A DNA stretch of 39,295 nt from contig DKTP01000053.1 in assembly GCA_002473085.1 (NCBI GenBank), positions 1-39,295 on the forward strand, in the 5' to 3' direction. The DNA is from Anaerolineales bacterium UBA7227 (GTDB lineage: Bacteria > Chloroflexota > Anaerolineae > Anaerolineales > Villigracilaceae). The notes beneath the pieces are model-generated. The model had not been told where the DNA came from, searched no databases, and saw only the letters and a list, made by a program, of their open reading frames with translations. This document shows, piece by piece, positions 30,494-38,348 of the stretch. Within the stretch, counting starts at the first letter, position 1, and every line of letters starts with the position of its first letter. The position numbers were made by a program, and so were the translations under genes.

Positions 30494-30686
30494 GGATGTT
30501 CTCCTCGAACCAGTCTTGAAAGATTGCGGAAAGGATGTCGTCGTTGACGAGCAGGGGATCGTCCTCGAAGTCCGGGAGGGCGAGCGTCCAATCGTGGATC
30601 TGCCGGAGCGAGACTTTTTCCAGGTCTGCATCCGGATGAAGCCGGCGCAGTTCCACAGCGATGGCGTAGGTGGATTCCCAGTTCAT
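30483..30686 (-). CDS. iscX: IscX-family iron-sulfur assembly protein
   Basis: This 67-aa acidic protein matches IscX (YfhJ), which binds iron and the cysteine desulfurase IscS and modulates cluster synthesis. It shares the order LxxLHPDxDLExVxxxxxHxWxLxLxDFxDDP and the terminal [14 protein letters not shown] with the E. coli protein. It is the first gene of the minus-strand block, overlaps nuoB by 11 bp and has its own promoter at 30726-30753. IscX is normally the last gene of an isc operon; here it stands in front of complex I genes. A family match by eye over the full length makes this reliable. Confidence 0.87.
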
Positions 30687-30725
30687 CAGGTTCGGTTATC
30701 AGTGGGAGTTGTCACAAGCAGGCGG

Positions 30726-30753
30726 ATTATAGCATTGAAGATGGATTCGTCAA
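30726..30753 (-). promoter_or_regulatory. Promoter of the iscX-nuoB-nuoCD-nuoI operon
   Basis: On the minus strand TTGACG (30748-30753), a 16-bp spacer and a perfect TATAAT (30726-30731) give a strong promoter with a start near 30719, about 33 nt before iscX. Confidence 0.8.
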
Positions 30754-30769
30754 CCGAATTATAAAAATA

Positions 30770-30801
30770 TATGTTTACATAAATCAACTTGTGAGTATAA
30801 T
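30770..30801 (+). promoter_or_regulatory. Promoter and possible operator of the SufR-like regulator; leaderless
   Basis: TTTACA (30774-30779), a 16-bp spacer and TATAAT (30796-30801) lie directly ahead of the ATG at 30808, with only six bases between. The palindrome TATGT-TT-ACATA (30770-30781) covers the -35 and lies back to back with the iscX promoter, so a repressor bound here could control both directions. Confidence 0.72.
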
Positions 30802-30807
30802 CATCCC

Positions 30808-31386
30808 ATGTCTGTGACAACTGTTCGCCAGAAGGTATTGGCGCAACTGACCAAACTTGGCTCCGCTTCGCCGCGTGACCTGGCGCGGGCTCTCCGCCTC
30901 TCGGAGGCGGGCGCGCGCCATCATTTGCGCGTCCTTGCCGCGGACGGGCAGGCGGTCGTCGTTCAGAATCGGACCGGGGGACGCGGCCGCCCCGTTAAGG
31001 TGTACGCGCTCGCTCCCGCGCTGGTCGGCGATAATCTGGCGGGACTGGCGGAGGCGTTGTTGGCGGCCGCGGGTCCCGCGCTGGACGTCGAAGAATTGGC
31101 GAGTCGTATTTTGGACGCGGCCCCGTTTTCCAATCTGCCGATTCCCAAACGCCTCGCTGTGTTGGTGGAGAAGCTGAACTTCAGGCATTATCAGGCGCGC
31201 TGGGAGGCGGGCGCGGAGGGGCCGCGCGTCATCTTTGGGCGTTGCCCCTACGCGGCGGTGATCGAGGGGCATCCCGAACTGTGCCGCATGGACGCGTCCC
31301 TGCTGGGGAACGCGCTGGGGCGGACGGTGAGTCAGGCGGGGAAGATCGAAAAGGGACAGGGCGCGTGTGTGTTCGCGGCAAGATGA
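30808..31386 (+). CDS. SufR-like winged-helix regulator with probable Fe-S-binding cysteines
   Basis: This 192-aa regulator has an N-terminal winged helix (ASPRDLARALRLSEAGARHH, then a wing TGGRGRPVKVYAL). The C-terminal domain carries three cysteines, C146 (GRCPYAAV), C159 (PELCRMD) and C187 (GACVFAAR), spaced C-x12-C-x27-C. That is the spacing I recall for mycobacterial SufR, which senses Fe-S status and represses cluster-assembly genes. It is divergent from iscX-nuoB-nuoCD-nuoI-mrp, all Fe-S related. The start is ATG 30808, six bases after TATAAT, so the message is probably leaderless. The regulator call is firm; cluster binding and target are inference. Confidence 0.82.
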   Translation: MSVTTVRQKVLAQLTKLGSASPRDLARALRLSEAGARHHLRVLAADGQAVVVQNRTGGRGRPVKVYALAPALVGDNLAGLAEALLAAAGPALDVEELASRILDAAPFSNLPIPKRLAVLVEKLNFRHYQARWEAGAEGPRVIFGRCPYAAVIEGHPELCRMDASLLGNALGRTVSQAGKIEKGQGACVFAAR

Positions 31387-31435
31387 CGCGCCCGATTAAC
31401 CCGAAAGGGGGGAAGCGCTGCCCGCAGAGGGACTG

Positions 31436-31468
31436 TATAATAGGCGTATTCGGACGGGCATTCCGTCC
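31436..31468 (+). promoter_or_regulatory. -10 box and leader hairpin of the lipoprotein gene
   Basis: TG-TATAAT (31436-31441) is an extended -10. A hairpin GGACGG (31452-31457) / CCGTCC (31463-31468) follows in the leader, then AAAGGAGAATGTA just before the ATG at 31491. Confidence 0.6.
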
Positions 31469-31490
31469 ACGCATCCCAAAGGAGAATGTA

Positions 31491-31904
31491 ATGAACAAAC
31501 GTACTCTTCCAATTTTTCTGGCCCTGTTCGCGCTGATCCTAGCGAGCCTGGCCTGCGCGTTTGGCGGCAAACTCGACCTGGCGAATTTCCGCATGGCGCA
31601 CGACGAGGACGGCGAAAATGTCACGACGTCGTTCAGTCCCAACGACGCGGTCTACTCGGTGGCGGACCTGTCCAACGCGCCCAAGGGGACGGTGGTCTCG
31701 TCCAAGTGGTACGCGGTCAGCGTCGAGGGTCAGGACCCCAACACGTTCATTGACGACGTGGAGATCACCATAGACGAGGATTCCTTCAATGGTCCGGTGT
31801 ATTTCTTCTTTTCTGAAGGACAGGACTGGCCTGTTGGAACCTACGCCGTGGAATGGTATTTGAACGGCCAGTTGATCAACACGGTGACTTACTCGGTGCA
31901 GTAA
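31491..31904 (+). CDS. Small predicted lipoprotein, function unknown
   Basis: This 137-aa protein starts with a signal peptide and lipobox (LFALILASLAC, Cys22). The mature part is beta-rich and acidic, with FSPNDAVYSVADLSNAPKGTVVSSKWYAV, DDVEITIDEDSFNGPVYFFFSEGQDWPVGTYAVEWYLNG and a last strand VTYSV. This resembles Ig-like extracytoplasmic domains that end in GxYxVxxYLNGxL. It is monocistronic, with promoter, strong ribosome site and a perfect terminator. It should be attached to the outer face of the membrane. I know no named function. Confidence 0.82.
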   Translation: MNKRTLPIFLALFALILASLACAFGGKLDLANFRMAHDEDGENVTTSFSPNDAVYSVADLSNAPKGTVVSSKWYAVSVEGQDPNTFIDDVEITIDEDSFNGPVYFFFSEGQDWPVGTYAVEWYLNGQLINTVTYSVQ

Positions 31905-31921
31905 GATCGTCCGCAAAAATA

Positions 31922-31947
31922 AGACGCGCCTCGCGGGAGGCGCGTCT
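31922..31947. terminator. Bidirectional terminator after the lipoprotein gene
   Basis: AGACGCGCCTC (31922-31932) pairs perfectly with GAGGCGCGTCT (31937-31947) around GCGG; TTTG follows on the plus strand. It also lies just beyond the end of the convergent propeller gene. Confidence 0.85.
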
Positions 31948-31975
31948 TTGATTCCATTCAGCGGGGCGTGTTTTT

Positions 31976-33526
31976 TTAGGTCAGGATCACATGCCCGCAG
32001 TACTCGCACTTGTCCATGCCGAGTTCGAGGGCGCCGCCGCAATTGGGGCATTTGATGGTCTCCACGCGGATCGGGAAATTCTGCGTTTTGAACGCGGCCT
32101 CGTTTTCGGCCAGGTTTCCGCGCAGACGTTTCAGCCGCGTCAGGTACGCGTCGCCCGTCATCTCGCCAGACCGCCTCAGCCGTTCCACGTCCGCGATCGA
32201 TTCTTTGATCATCCGCCGTTCCGCCTCCAGCGACTCGCGGCTCTTACTCTGGATCGAGACTTTCATCTCGGGTTTCTTCGGCAGCGTTGCCAGGATCCAC
32301 GCGACGGCGAGAATGGCCGCCGACACGATCAGGCCGACGAGGATCGGTGTGAACTGGAATCCAGGAAGTTCGACGTGCGCCGCTTCCTGGACCTCGAGCC
32401 GCGTCCCGCTTGCAATCGCCACCACCCGCTGGCTGCCCAGCCGCCCCTCGTCGATGCGCGTGATGCCGCTTCCGTAACTGCCCAGCTTGGAGCGCGTACC
32501 CTCGGGCGAGAAGACGTTGACCGCGCCGCTGTCGTCGCCGACGATGATCTCCTGGCGGCCGTCGTCGTCGAAGTCCACGCCCGCGATCTCGGTGACTTTA
32601 TCCGAGACGGAGCGCGACCATAGTTCCTTTCCGTTTGCCGTCAACGCCCATACGCCGCCGTTCTTCCCGCCGACGATGATCTCGATGGAAGACGGATCGC
32701 CGTCCGCCTCCGCCGTGCGGATTTCGGAGACGGGCTGTCCCATGCCTTTGGCGAACGTCCGCGTGCCCGTCGCGGCGTCCCAGATGGCGAACTCGCCGTA
32801 TTCGCCGCCCGTCAGGATTTCGCTTGTGCCGTCGCCGAAGAGATCGTAGGCCCTCATGCGGCGCAACTGCTCGGTTGTGTTCATCCACAGGATCTGACCG
32901 TTTCCGTCCAGGACGCCGAAGTCTCCGCTGTGCGACGCGGCCGCCAGGACGATCTTCCCGTTCACGCGGGCGTCGTCCAGGCCGCGCAGTTCCTCTGATC
33001 CTATGGAGTTCTGCCAGAGTTGCCTTCCGTCCGGCGCGAGACCGACCAGGTTGCCGCCTTCGTCCCCGAGGACGATCTCGGTCTGCTGCGGGAATTTGAC
33101 GATCGCCACGCGGGAGGGCGAGCCGATGCTAATCGTCTCCACGAGCGGGACAGCCTGCCCCTTGCTGACCAGTTGCACCATCGGCATGAACGGCTGGAAC
33201 AGCACAATATCTTCCACGCGGTCGCCGTTGACGTCGCCCATCGTGGACTTGCCGAAGCCGATGTCGAAGTTCGCGATGCGGCTGCCCGCCGCGTCGTAGA
33301 TCGAGGCGGCGGATCCGCTTTGGATGAAGAGATCGTTCGCGCCGTCGCCTGTCAGGTCAATGATCTTCATGCTCTCCGCGTTGGCAAAGTCCGCCTGCCA
33401 GATGGAAGTGGCGGAATATTTCTCCGCCGCGGCGGAGCCGTTCAACGCGAACAGCACGGAAACGCCCATGACGAGCGCGACCAGAATTAACGCAAAGACG
33501 ATCGTAACGATGGAACGGGAATTCAT
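31976..33526 (-). CDS. Membrane beta-propeller protein with C-terminal coiled coil and zinc ribbon
   Basis: This 516-aa protein starts with a signal-anchor (IVTIVFALILVALVMGVSVLFAL). About 350 residues of FG-GAP/VCBS-type repeats follow, recognisable by LTGDGANDLFI, VNGDRVEDIVL, LFGDGTSEILTGG and FDDDGRQEIIVGDDSG, which predict a Ca-binding beta-propeller outside. A second membrane helix (FTPILVGLIVSAAILAVAWILA) leads to a cytoplasmic coiled coil (SLEAERRMIKESIADVERL) and a zinc ribbon CPNCGGALELGMDKCEYCG. ATG 33526 is chosen for the GAGG upstream; the longer frame adds no signal. It is followed in the operon sense by no gene. It is preceded 32 bp upstream by another membrane protein. It could be a sensor coupling outside to inside. 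Confidence 0.82.
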   Translation of the reverse strand: MNSRSIVTIVFALILVALVMGVSVLFALNGSAAAEKYSATSIWQADFANAESMKIIDLTGDGANDLFIQSGSAASIYDAAGSRIANFDIGFGKSTMGDVNGDRVEDIVLFQPFMPMVQLVSKGQAVPLVETISIGSPSRVAIVKFPQQTEIVLGDEGGNLVGLAPDGRQLWQNSIGSEELRGLDDARVNGKIVLAAASHSGDFGVLDGNGQILWMNTTEQLRRMRAYDLFGDGTSEILTGGEYGEFAIWDAATGTRTFAKGMGQPVSEIRTAEADGDPSSIEIIVGGKNGGVWALTANGKELWSRSVSDKVTEIAGVDFDDDGRQEIIVGDDSGAVNVFSPEGTRSKLGSYGSGITRIDEGRLGSQRVVAIASGTRLEVQEAAHVELPGFQFTPILVGLIVSAAILAVAWILATLPKKPEMKVSIQSKSRESLEAERRMIKESIADVERLRRSGEMTGDAYLTRLKRLRGNLAENEAAFKTQNFPIRVETIKCPNCGGALELGMDKCEYCGHVILT

Positions 33527-33558
33527 AAAATGCCTCTTTTCGCAGGGCGGAATCCGCC

Positions 33559-34524
33559 TCATGCCTTTTTCAATTGCAGCAACCCATACGCGGACTTCAA
33601 CACCCCCAGCACGCTCTCCGCCGACACATTCTCATTCGGGCTGGACGCCAACACCGTGACGATCCCGCCTGCCGCGTCCACGGCGTTGACGGTGTACTCG
33701 CCGATCTGCTCGTTCACTTTGATCTCTCTGTTCGGGATGATGCTGTATAACTCCGGGTTCACCGCGATACGGACTTTCAATTCCTGGTATGCGCCCTTGA
33801 ACTTGGCGGGCTTCCACTTGGACTTTCCGCTGACCTTGCCCCGGCCGTAATACCCCTTGCGTTCCTTGACGCGTTGGATACCCGACACGCGCAGGATGTT
33901 TCCGTCGTAGAGTTTGGCTTTGAAATTCAACCACTGGTCGCGGAAATATTGCGTCGTGCGTCCTTTGGCGTCGTTCGTCTCGCGCGCCACTTTGGAGGCT
34001 CGCCGCGCGCCCGTCAGGTCGAGTTCGCCGAGGAAGCCGGTCCCCGGGCGGAGGTCGTCGCGCAGGGTTTCCACGATCTGCTCGAATTCGTCAAAGGCGG
34101 GCGGGAAGGCTTTCACCTGCGAGCGCCGCAGGGAAACGCCCAGCACGATGGCGGCGGTCCACAACGCCAGTCCGCCGGTCAGGAACGCGCACGAAGGCGT
34201 GTATCCGAGCAGGAAGATGAGTCCCTCGATGAAGATCAGGCCGAGTCCCAGCCAGAAGAGGGCGCGCGGCCCCTTGCTCCAGCGCGTCTTCGCGGCGTTG
34301 ACTTTGTCCGCTTGCGCGGTCAGCGCGGACATGTTGTCGAGGATGGCGCGGGGTTTGTTGCTGAAGTTCAGGTAGAGGGGAGTGTATCCGCCGGGAGGGG
34401 GAGACGCCGGCCGGGGCTGGGACGCGGCTCGGGATGTCGAACCCCGCGCGGGCGTGGAACGAGGCGTCCTGTCCGCCGGGATGGGCGCGGGTTTTTGAGT
34501 CGAACGCTGGGGATCGGTCTGCAT
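33559..34524 (-). CDS. Unknown two-helix membrane protein
   Basis: This 321-aa protein has a Pro/Ser/Arg-rich, disordered cytoplasmic N-terminus, a pair of hydrophobic helices (ALFWLGLGLIFIEGLIFLLGY and CAFLTGGLALWTAAIVLGVSL), and a basic soluble domain. The latter includes FDEFEQIVETLRDDLRPG, a Lys-rich loop (RVKERKGYYGRGKVSGKSKWK) and VRIAVNPELYSIIPNREIKV. ATG 34524 has GGAGG five bases upstream; a TTG twelve bases earlier is less likely. It lies 32 bp before the propeller/zinc-ribbon gene and is probably co-transcribed. I do not recognise the family. Confidence 0.75.
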   Translation of the reverse strand: MQTDPQRSTQKPAPIPADRTPRSTPARGSTSRAASQPRPASPPPGGYTPLYLNFSNKPRAILDNMSALTAQADKVNAAKTRWSKGPRALFWLGLGLIFIEGLIFLLGYTPSCAFLTGGLALWTAAIVLGVSLRRSQVKAFPPAFDEFEQIVETLRDDLRPGTGFLGELDLTGARRASKVARETNDAKGRTTQYFRDQWLNFKAKLYDGNILRVSGIQRVKERKGYYGRGKVSGKSKWKPAKFKGAYQELKVRIAVNPELYSIIPNREIKVNEQIGEYTVNAVDAAGGIVTVLASSPNENVSAESVLGVLKSAYGLLQLKKA

Positions 34525-34589
34525 GTGGGCCTCCAATTGGCATCCCCATTGTCCACAGTTTTGCGAATGGCGTCAAGTGGAACTTCAGG

Positions 34590-34595
34590 TATAAT
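34590..34595 (+). promoter_or_regulatory. -10 box of the 136-aa gene
   Basis: TATAAT at 34590-34595 leads to a start near 34602 and a leader of about 31 nt with TTGGAGCG ahead of the TTG at 34633. The -35 is not clear. Confidence 0.5.
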
Positions 34596-34632
34596 CCCGC
34601 CTCGTTTCAAATATCTGCATTGGAGCGTTTCA

Positions 34633-35043
34633 TTGAGCCGCGTGATCAACCCCGATTCTGCGGGGAAAGACCGTACCCGACTGACCAAAGCCATCGTGAT
34701 CGCCATCCGTGAACTGGCGAAACAATCCGAACCGACGGCGGCCGCGCGCGACCTGGCCGCGTTCATCGCCCTGGCGCTTTCGACCATCGCGGAGGGGATT
34801 GACGCCTCTGTGGCCGCGTGGGAGAAGCGCGATTACTGGGTCAAGGCAGACCGCTTCCGCATGGAATGGATGTGGGCGGGAACAATTGCCGAAAAGATGA
34901 AAGCCGCCGTCCTCGGCGACGACTGGGGCGCGGTGGCAATGCTCCTGCCGCAGATCGCGCAGAGATTGGGCAAGGTGCAGGTCAGCGAGAATCACCGTCT
35001 CGGCAAACCCTGGGAGGGCGCGTATCGCAAGTTGAGGGGATAG
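34633..35043 (+). CDS. Unknown 136-aa helical protein
   Basis: This protein begins SRVINPDSAGKDRTRLTKAI and is almost entirely helical and amphipathic (IVIAIRELAKQSEPTAAARDLAAFIALALSTIAEGIDASVAAWEKRDYWVKADRFR). It ends in a basic segment (ENHRLGKPWEGAYRKLRG). TTG at 34633 is chosen because GGAGCG lies 8 bases upstream; no ATG offers the whole domain. I know no function. It converges on the radical-SAM gene with a single base between the two stops, so the two mRNAs must overlap unless transcription ends inside the genes. Confidence 0.75.
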   Translation: MSRVINPDSAGKDRTRLTKAIVIAIRELAKQSEPTAAARDLAAFIALALSTIAEGIDASVAAWEKRDYWVKADRFRMEWMWAGTIAEKMKAAVLGDDWGAVAMLLPQIAQRLGKVQVSENHRLGKPWEGAYRKLRG

Positions 35044-35044
35044 G

Positions 35045-36202
35045 TCAAAACAGCCGCATTTGCTGCGGGTCTCTTTTTCCGTTCACCAACACAAACGGCG
35101 CGGCGCGCTGGACGACAATGCCGAGTTTCCGCAAATTGGACAACTCGCGCAAACGTCCTTCGCGGCGCGCTTTCAAGATGGCCTCGGCTCCCTTCGGACC
35201 GATGCCCGGGACGCGCATCAACTCGCGCCGGTCCGCCCGGTTGACTTCCACCGGCCGCCCGGTCAGGTTCTTGCGCGCCCACGCGAGTTTCGGGTCCGAA
35301 TCGAGGGGGAGATTGGCGCCGTCCGCGAAGGGAAGTTCCTCGAGGTCGAAGCCGTAGTCCCGCAACAGGAACGAGGCCTGGTAGAGACGGTGTTCGCGCA
35401 GCGGGTCCACCGCGGCTTTGTTTTCGAGCGGCGTGTTTGGAATGGGAGAGAACGCCGAGAAGTAGGCGCGGCTGAGTCGGACGTTTTTGTGCAGCCAATC
35501 TGTCGTGGCGAGCAGTTCGAGGTCCGATTCGTCCGCGCCGCCCGCGACGAATTGAGTCACCGAGGAAGGCCAGCGTCCGTTCCAGCCTTTGTGAGCGGGG
35601 ACGGTCCTGCGGATCTCGTCCACCCATTTCAAGGGCTGGAGCAGTTCTTCGAGGAAGATTTTGTGCGGCGCGAGTTTGGCGAGGCGGTTTGTGTTCGGCG
35701 CTTCAAGGTTGATCGAGACGCGGTCCGCCAGCTGCATGGCGCGGTAGACCTGGTCTTTCTCCGCGCCGGGCATGATCTTCAAGTGGATGTAGCCGCGGAA
35801 GCCGAGTTTGCGGCGGAGGATGTCTGCCGTGTCGAGGAGTTTGTCCTGCGTGCGCGGGCCTCCGCCTGCCAGCCCCGAACTGAGGAAAATCCCTTCGGCC
35901 GCGCCCGAGTGCGTCAACTTGCCGAACAGGTCGGCGAACTCCTCCGGCTTGAATGTGGCGCGGCGAAAGTCCCGCCCCGCGCGGAAGGGACAGTAGAAGC
36001 AGTCCCGTTCGCAGGCGGAGGAGAGCAGGGTCTTCAGCAGGAGGATGTTTTTTCCGTTGGGGAGTTGCGCGGGATGGATGAAGGCCTGGTCTTGCTCTTT
36101 CGGGGAAAAGCAGGCGGGACGCGCGGCCTCGGCGCGGCGTTCCACGTCTGCCTCGAAAGACATTTGGGAGGAGAGGAGTTTCAGGCGGGAGATGGCGTCC
36201 AC
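35045..36202 (-). CDS. Radical-SAM DNA modification/repair-type protein with HhH motif
   Basis: This 385-aa protein matches the family annotated as putative DNA modification/repair radical SAM protein. The cluster-binding motif is C64-x3-C68-x2-C71 (CERDCFYCPF), followed by GIFLSSGLAGGG and GYIHLKIMPGAEKDQV typical of the SAM barrel. Near the C-terminus is a helix-hairpin-helix DNA-binding element (ELMRVPGIGPKGAEAIL). The start is GTG 36202, only six bases after a good -10, so leaderless initiation is predicted. In many genomes a uracil-glycosylase-like partner is adjacent; none is present here. The reaction catalysed is not known. Confidence 0.9.
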   Translation of the reverse strand: MDAISRLKLLSSQMSFEADVERRAEAARPACFSPKEQDQAFIHPAQLPNGKNILLLKTLLSSACERDCFYCPFRAGRDFRRATFKPEEFADLFGKLTHSGAAEGIFLSSGLAGGGPRTQDKLLDTADILRRKLGFRGYIHLKIMPGAEKDQVYRAMQLADRVSINLEAPNTNRLAKLAPHKIFLEELLQPLKWVDEIRRTVPAHKGWNGRWPSSVTQFVAGGADESDLELLATTDWLHKNVRLSRAYFSAFSPIPNTPLENKAAVDPLREHRLYQASFLLRDYGFDLEELPFADGANLPLDSDPKLAWARKNLTGRPVEVNRADRRELMRVPGIGPKGAEAILKARREGRLRELSNLRKLGIVVQRAAPFVLVNGKRDPQQMRLF

Positions 36203-36208
36203 GCCTTG

Positions 36209-36237
36209 ATATTAGAACGGATGGTCTAATTTGTCAA
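36209..36237 (-). promoter_or_regulatory. Promoter of the radical-SAM gene, leaderless arrangement
   Basis: A perfect TTGACA (36232-36237), a 17-bp spacer and TAATAT (36209-36214) on the minus strand end six bases before the GTG start. Transcription should begin at or next to the start codon. Confidence 0.78.
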
Positions 36238-36258
36238 TGGAATTGTGAGAAGATCGGG

Positions 36259-37326
36259 CTACGCAAAATTCTGCAGGAACGCGGCGACGTTGTTTCCCAA
36301 CTCGTCTGTGTTGTATCCGCCTTCCATGACGACGGCGGTCGGCAGCCCCAGCGCGCGGACGCGGCGGCCGATTTCCGTGATCTCCTCGCGCGTGATCTTG
36401 AACTTGCCGAGCGGGTCGCCGCCGTAAACGTCCATCCCAAGCGAGACGATGAGCGAGGCGGGTCGGTACGACGCGATCATCCCGCAGGCCTCTTCCAGCG
36501 CGGCGAAATAAGACGCGGCGTCCGCCCCCGCGGGGAGGGGGAAGTTGCGGTGGAATCCGCGGCCTTCACCCTCACCTATCTCTTGCGCGTATCCAGCATA
36601 GTAGGGATATTCGAAGGCGGGGTCGGCGTGGATGGAGATCGTCAGCACATCGCGGCGGGCGTAGAAGATGTCCTGCGTCCCGTTGCCGGCGTGATAGTCC
36701 ACATCGAGGATGGCGACGTTGCCGAAGCGCGTCAACCATTGCGCGGCGATGGCCGCGTTGTTGAGGAAGCAGTATCCGCCCGCGATCTCCCGTCCCGCGT
36801 GGTGGCCGGGAGGGCGGCAGAGCGCGAACGATGAATTAAGAATAGAAGATGGGCGGGTGGAAGGAGCCTGGATGTTTTGGGAAATAAATTCCGCCGCGCT
36901 CAACGCGCAGTTGGCGGAGGCGAGCGACGCGGCGTAGGTCCCCTCCACGACGGGGACGCTCAGGTCGAGCAGGAAGAATCCCGCTTTGCCGAGGATCGAC
37001 TCGGGCATCCGGTCGCGTTTGGCCGCGAAGGTGGCGGGCAGGAGCGCGGTCTTGTCGGAGGCCGCGGCGGCCTCGGGATTGGCAACCAGCCACTCGGTCC
37101 AGGCGGAGGCGAGGAAGTCGAGGTACGCGTCCGAATGGACGGCGCGAAGCGGGTCGAGTCCGAAGTCGCGCGGCGGCTCGATCTCCGCCCAGCCGGAAGC
37201 GCGCAGGGCTTTTAAGATTCGCTCCATTCGCTCGGGCGATTCGAAATAAGGCATGCGCTGCCCGCCGTCGAAGACTTCGAAGGCGGGGTTGTGCAGGCGG
37301 TGGGTTTCGGAGTAAAAGACTTTCAC
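36259..37326 (-). CDS. Histone-deacetylase-family (AcuC/polyamine deacetylase-like) protein
   Basis: This 355-aa zinc-dependent deacetylase has RPPGHHAG (171-178), LDVDYHAGNGTQD (208-220) and EGGYNTDELG, with Zn ligands in DVDYH and, late, SLGMDVYGGDP. FESPERMERIL near the start is typical of bacterial polyamine or acetoin-utilisation-type members. The start is GTG 37326, overlapping the stop of the upstream GDPD gene as GTGA, so translation is coupled. Just before RPPGHHAG, residues 154-166 (PSTRPSSILNSS) look like an insertion from a short heptamer array. Substrate could be acetylated lysine or a polyamine. Confidence 0.9.
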   Translation of the reverse strand: MKVFYSETHRLHNPAFEVFDGGQRMPYFESPERMERILKALRASGWAEIEPPRDFGLDPLRAVHSDAYLDFLASAWTEWLVANPEAAAASDKTALLPATFAAKRDRMPESILGKAGFFLLDLSVPVVEGTYAASLASANCALSAAEFISQNIQAPSTRPSSILNSSFALCRPPGHHAGREIAGGYCFLNNAAIAAQWLTRFGNVAILDVDYHAGNGTQDIFYARRDVLTISIHADPAFEYPYYAGYAQEIGEGEGRGFHRNFPLPAGADAASYFAALEEACGMIASYRPASLIVSLGMDVYGGDPLGKFKITREEITEIGRRVRALGLPTAVVMEGGYNTDELGNNVAAFLQNFA

Positions 37327-38219
37327 CGCAAACCTAAACTTTTCAACATGTCCATCATCAGGTCGGGACGGTCGGTGATGATGCCGTCCACGCCCCATTC
37401 GATGTACTGCCGCATTAGTTCTGGATCGTCCACCGTCCACGGCTCGACCTTGATGTTTTTGGCGTGCGCCTCGCGGATGAAGCGGCGGGTCATGACGGGG
37501 ATGTTGTACGACTCTGCCGGGTCGTACGGCGGCTGGAGCGCTTCGTAGCCGGGCGCGGCCAGTCCGCTGAGGAAGATCTTGCCGAGCAGCACGAATTTCG
37601 TCGTCTCGCCGCGCGAGGCGGAGGTCGCGACTTCGGGACACGCCGCGCGGAAGTTCTGCATCGCCTCGTCGTGGAAGGAGGCGACGAGGACTTTATCCTG
37701 CATGTCGTATTTGCGGATCAGGCTGCACAGGGGTTGTTCGATCGGGTTCTCGGTCAATTTGATTTCGATGACGTAATGCAGTTGCGGGAATTTTTGGAAG
37801 AGTTCCTCCAACGCGGGGACCTGGATTCCCCGCCCCCGGTAAGGGAACGTGGCTCCGTTGTCCGCGCTCCAGCGATAGGCCGCGTCGAGTTGTTTCAATT
37901 CGGCCAGCGTCAGGTCTTCGATGAGGCCCGCGCCGTCGGTGGTGCGATCCACTTTTTCGTCGTGCATCAGGACGATCTGACCGTCCTTCGTGATGTGCGC
38001 GTCCATCTCCAGGACGTCCGCCCCGATTTCGACGGCTTTTTCGAACGCGAAGAGCGTGTCGCCCGGCCAGATGCCGTCGCCGCCCTGGTGGGCGATCACC
38101 CGCGGCGCGGACAGTCCCTCATAATAGGGATGCGCCGGCGCGCCGGGCGTCAGGACGAGGAAGAAAAATAAAACGAGCAGGGCGAGCGCAGAGACGATCT
38201 GCCAGGGTCTTAGTTTCAT
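37323..38219 (-). CDS. Glycerophosphodiester phosphodiesterase family protein
   Basis: GDPD enzymes hydrolyse glycerophosphodiesters to glycerol-3-phosphate and an alcohol. The 298-aa protein has an N-terminal membrane helix (IVSALALLVLFFFLVLTPG), and the TIM-barrel begins VIAHQGGDG. GADVLEMDAHITKDGQIVLMHDEKVDRTTDGAG carries further catalytic and metal residues, and VEPWTVDDPELMRQYIEWGVDGIITDRPDL is the conserved end. The usual PENT element is changed to PGDT, so a metal-ligand Glu seems missing. ATG 38219 is preferred over 38225 because GGGAGA then has proper spacing. The stop overlaps the deacetylase-like gene by 4 bp. Confidence 0.9.
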   Translation of the reverse strand: MKLRPWQIVSALALLVLFFFLVLTPGAPAHPYYEGLSAPRVIAHQGGDGIWPGDTLFAFEKAVEIGADVLEMDAHITKDGQIVLMHDEKVDRTTDGAGLIEDLTLAELKQLDAAYRWSADNGATFPYRGRGIQVPALEELFQKFPQLHYVIEIKLTENPIEQPLCSLIRKYDMQDKVLVASFHDEAMQNFRAACPEVATSASRGETTKFVLLGKIFLSGLAAPGYEALQPPYDPAESYNIPVMTRRFIREAHAKNIKVEPWTVDDPELMRQYIEWGVDGIITDRPDLMMDMLKSLGLR

Positions 38220-38309
38220 GGGCATCTCCCGATAAAAGTTCAGGCAATTTTATCCTGTTTTGGGTTGACGATATCGGGCGCGAAGAAAGTGGGGAGACGG
38301 TTGTCGAAT

Positions 38310-38345
38310 AAAAAAAGGCGGCGCGAGAGATTGTCTCGCGCCGCC
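38310..38345 (-). terminator. Intrinsic terminator after the DUF1684 gene
   Basis: GGCGGCGCGAGA (38317-38328) and TCTCGCGCCGCC (38334-38345) form a perfect 12-bp stem around GATTG; on the minus strand it is followed by a run of seven T. Confidence 0.93.
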
Positions 38346-38348
38346 GCG

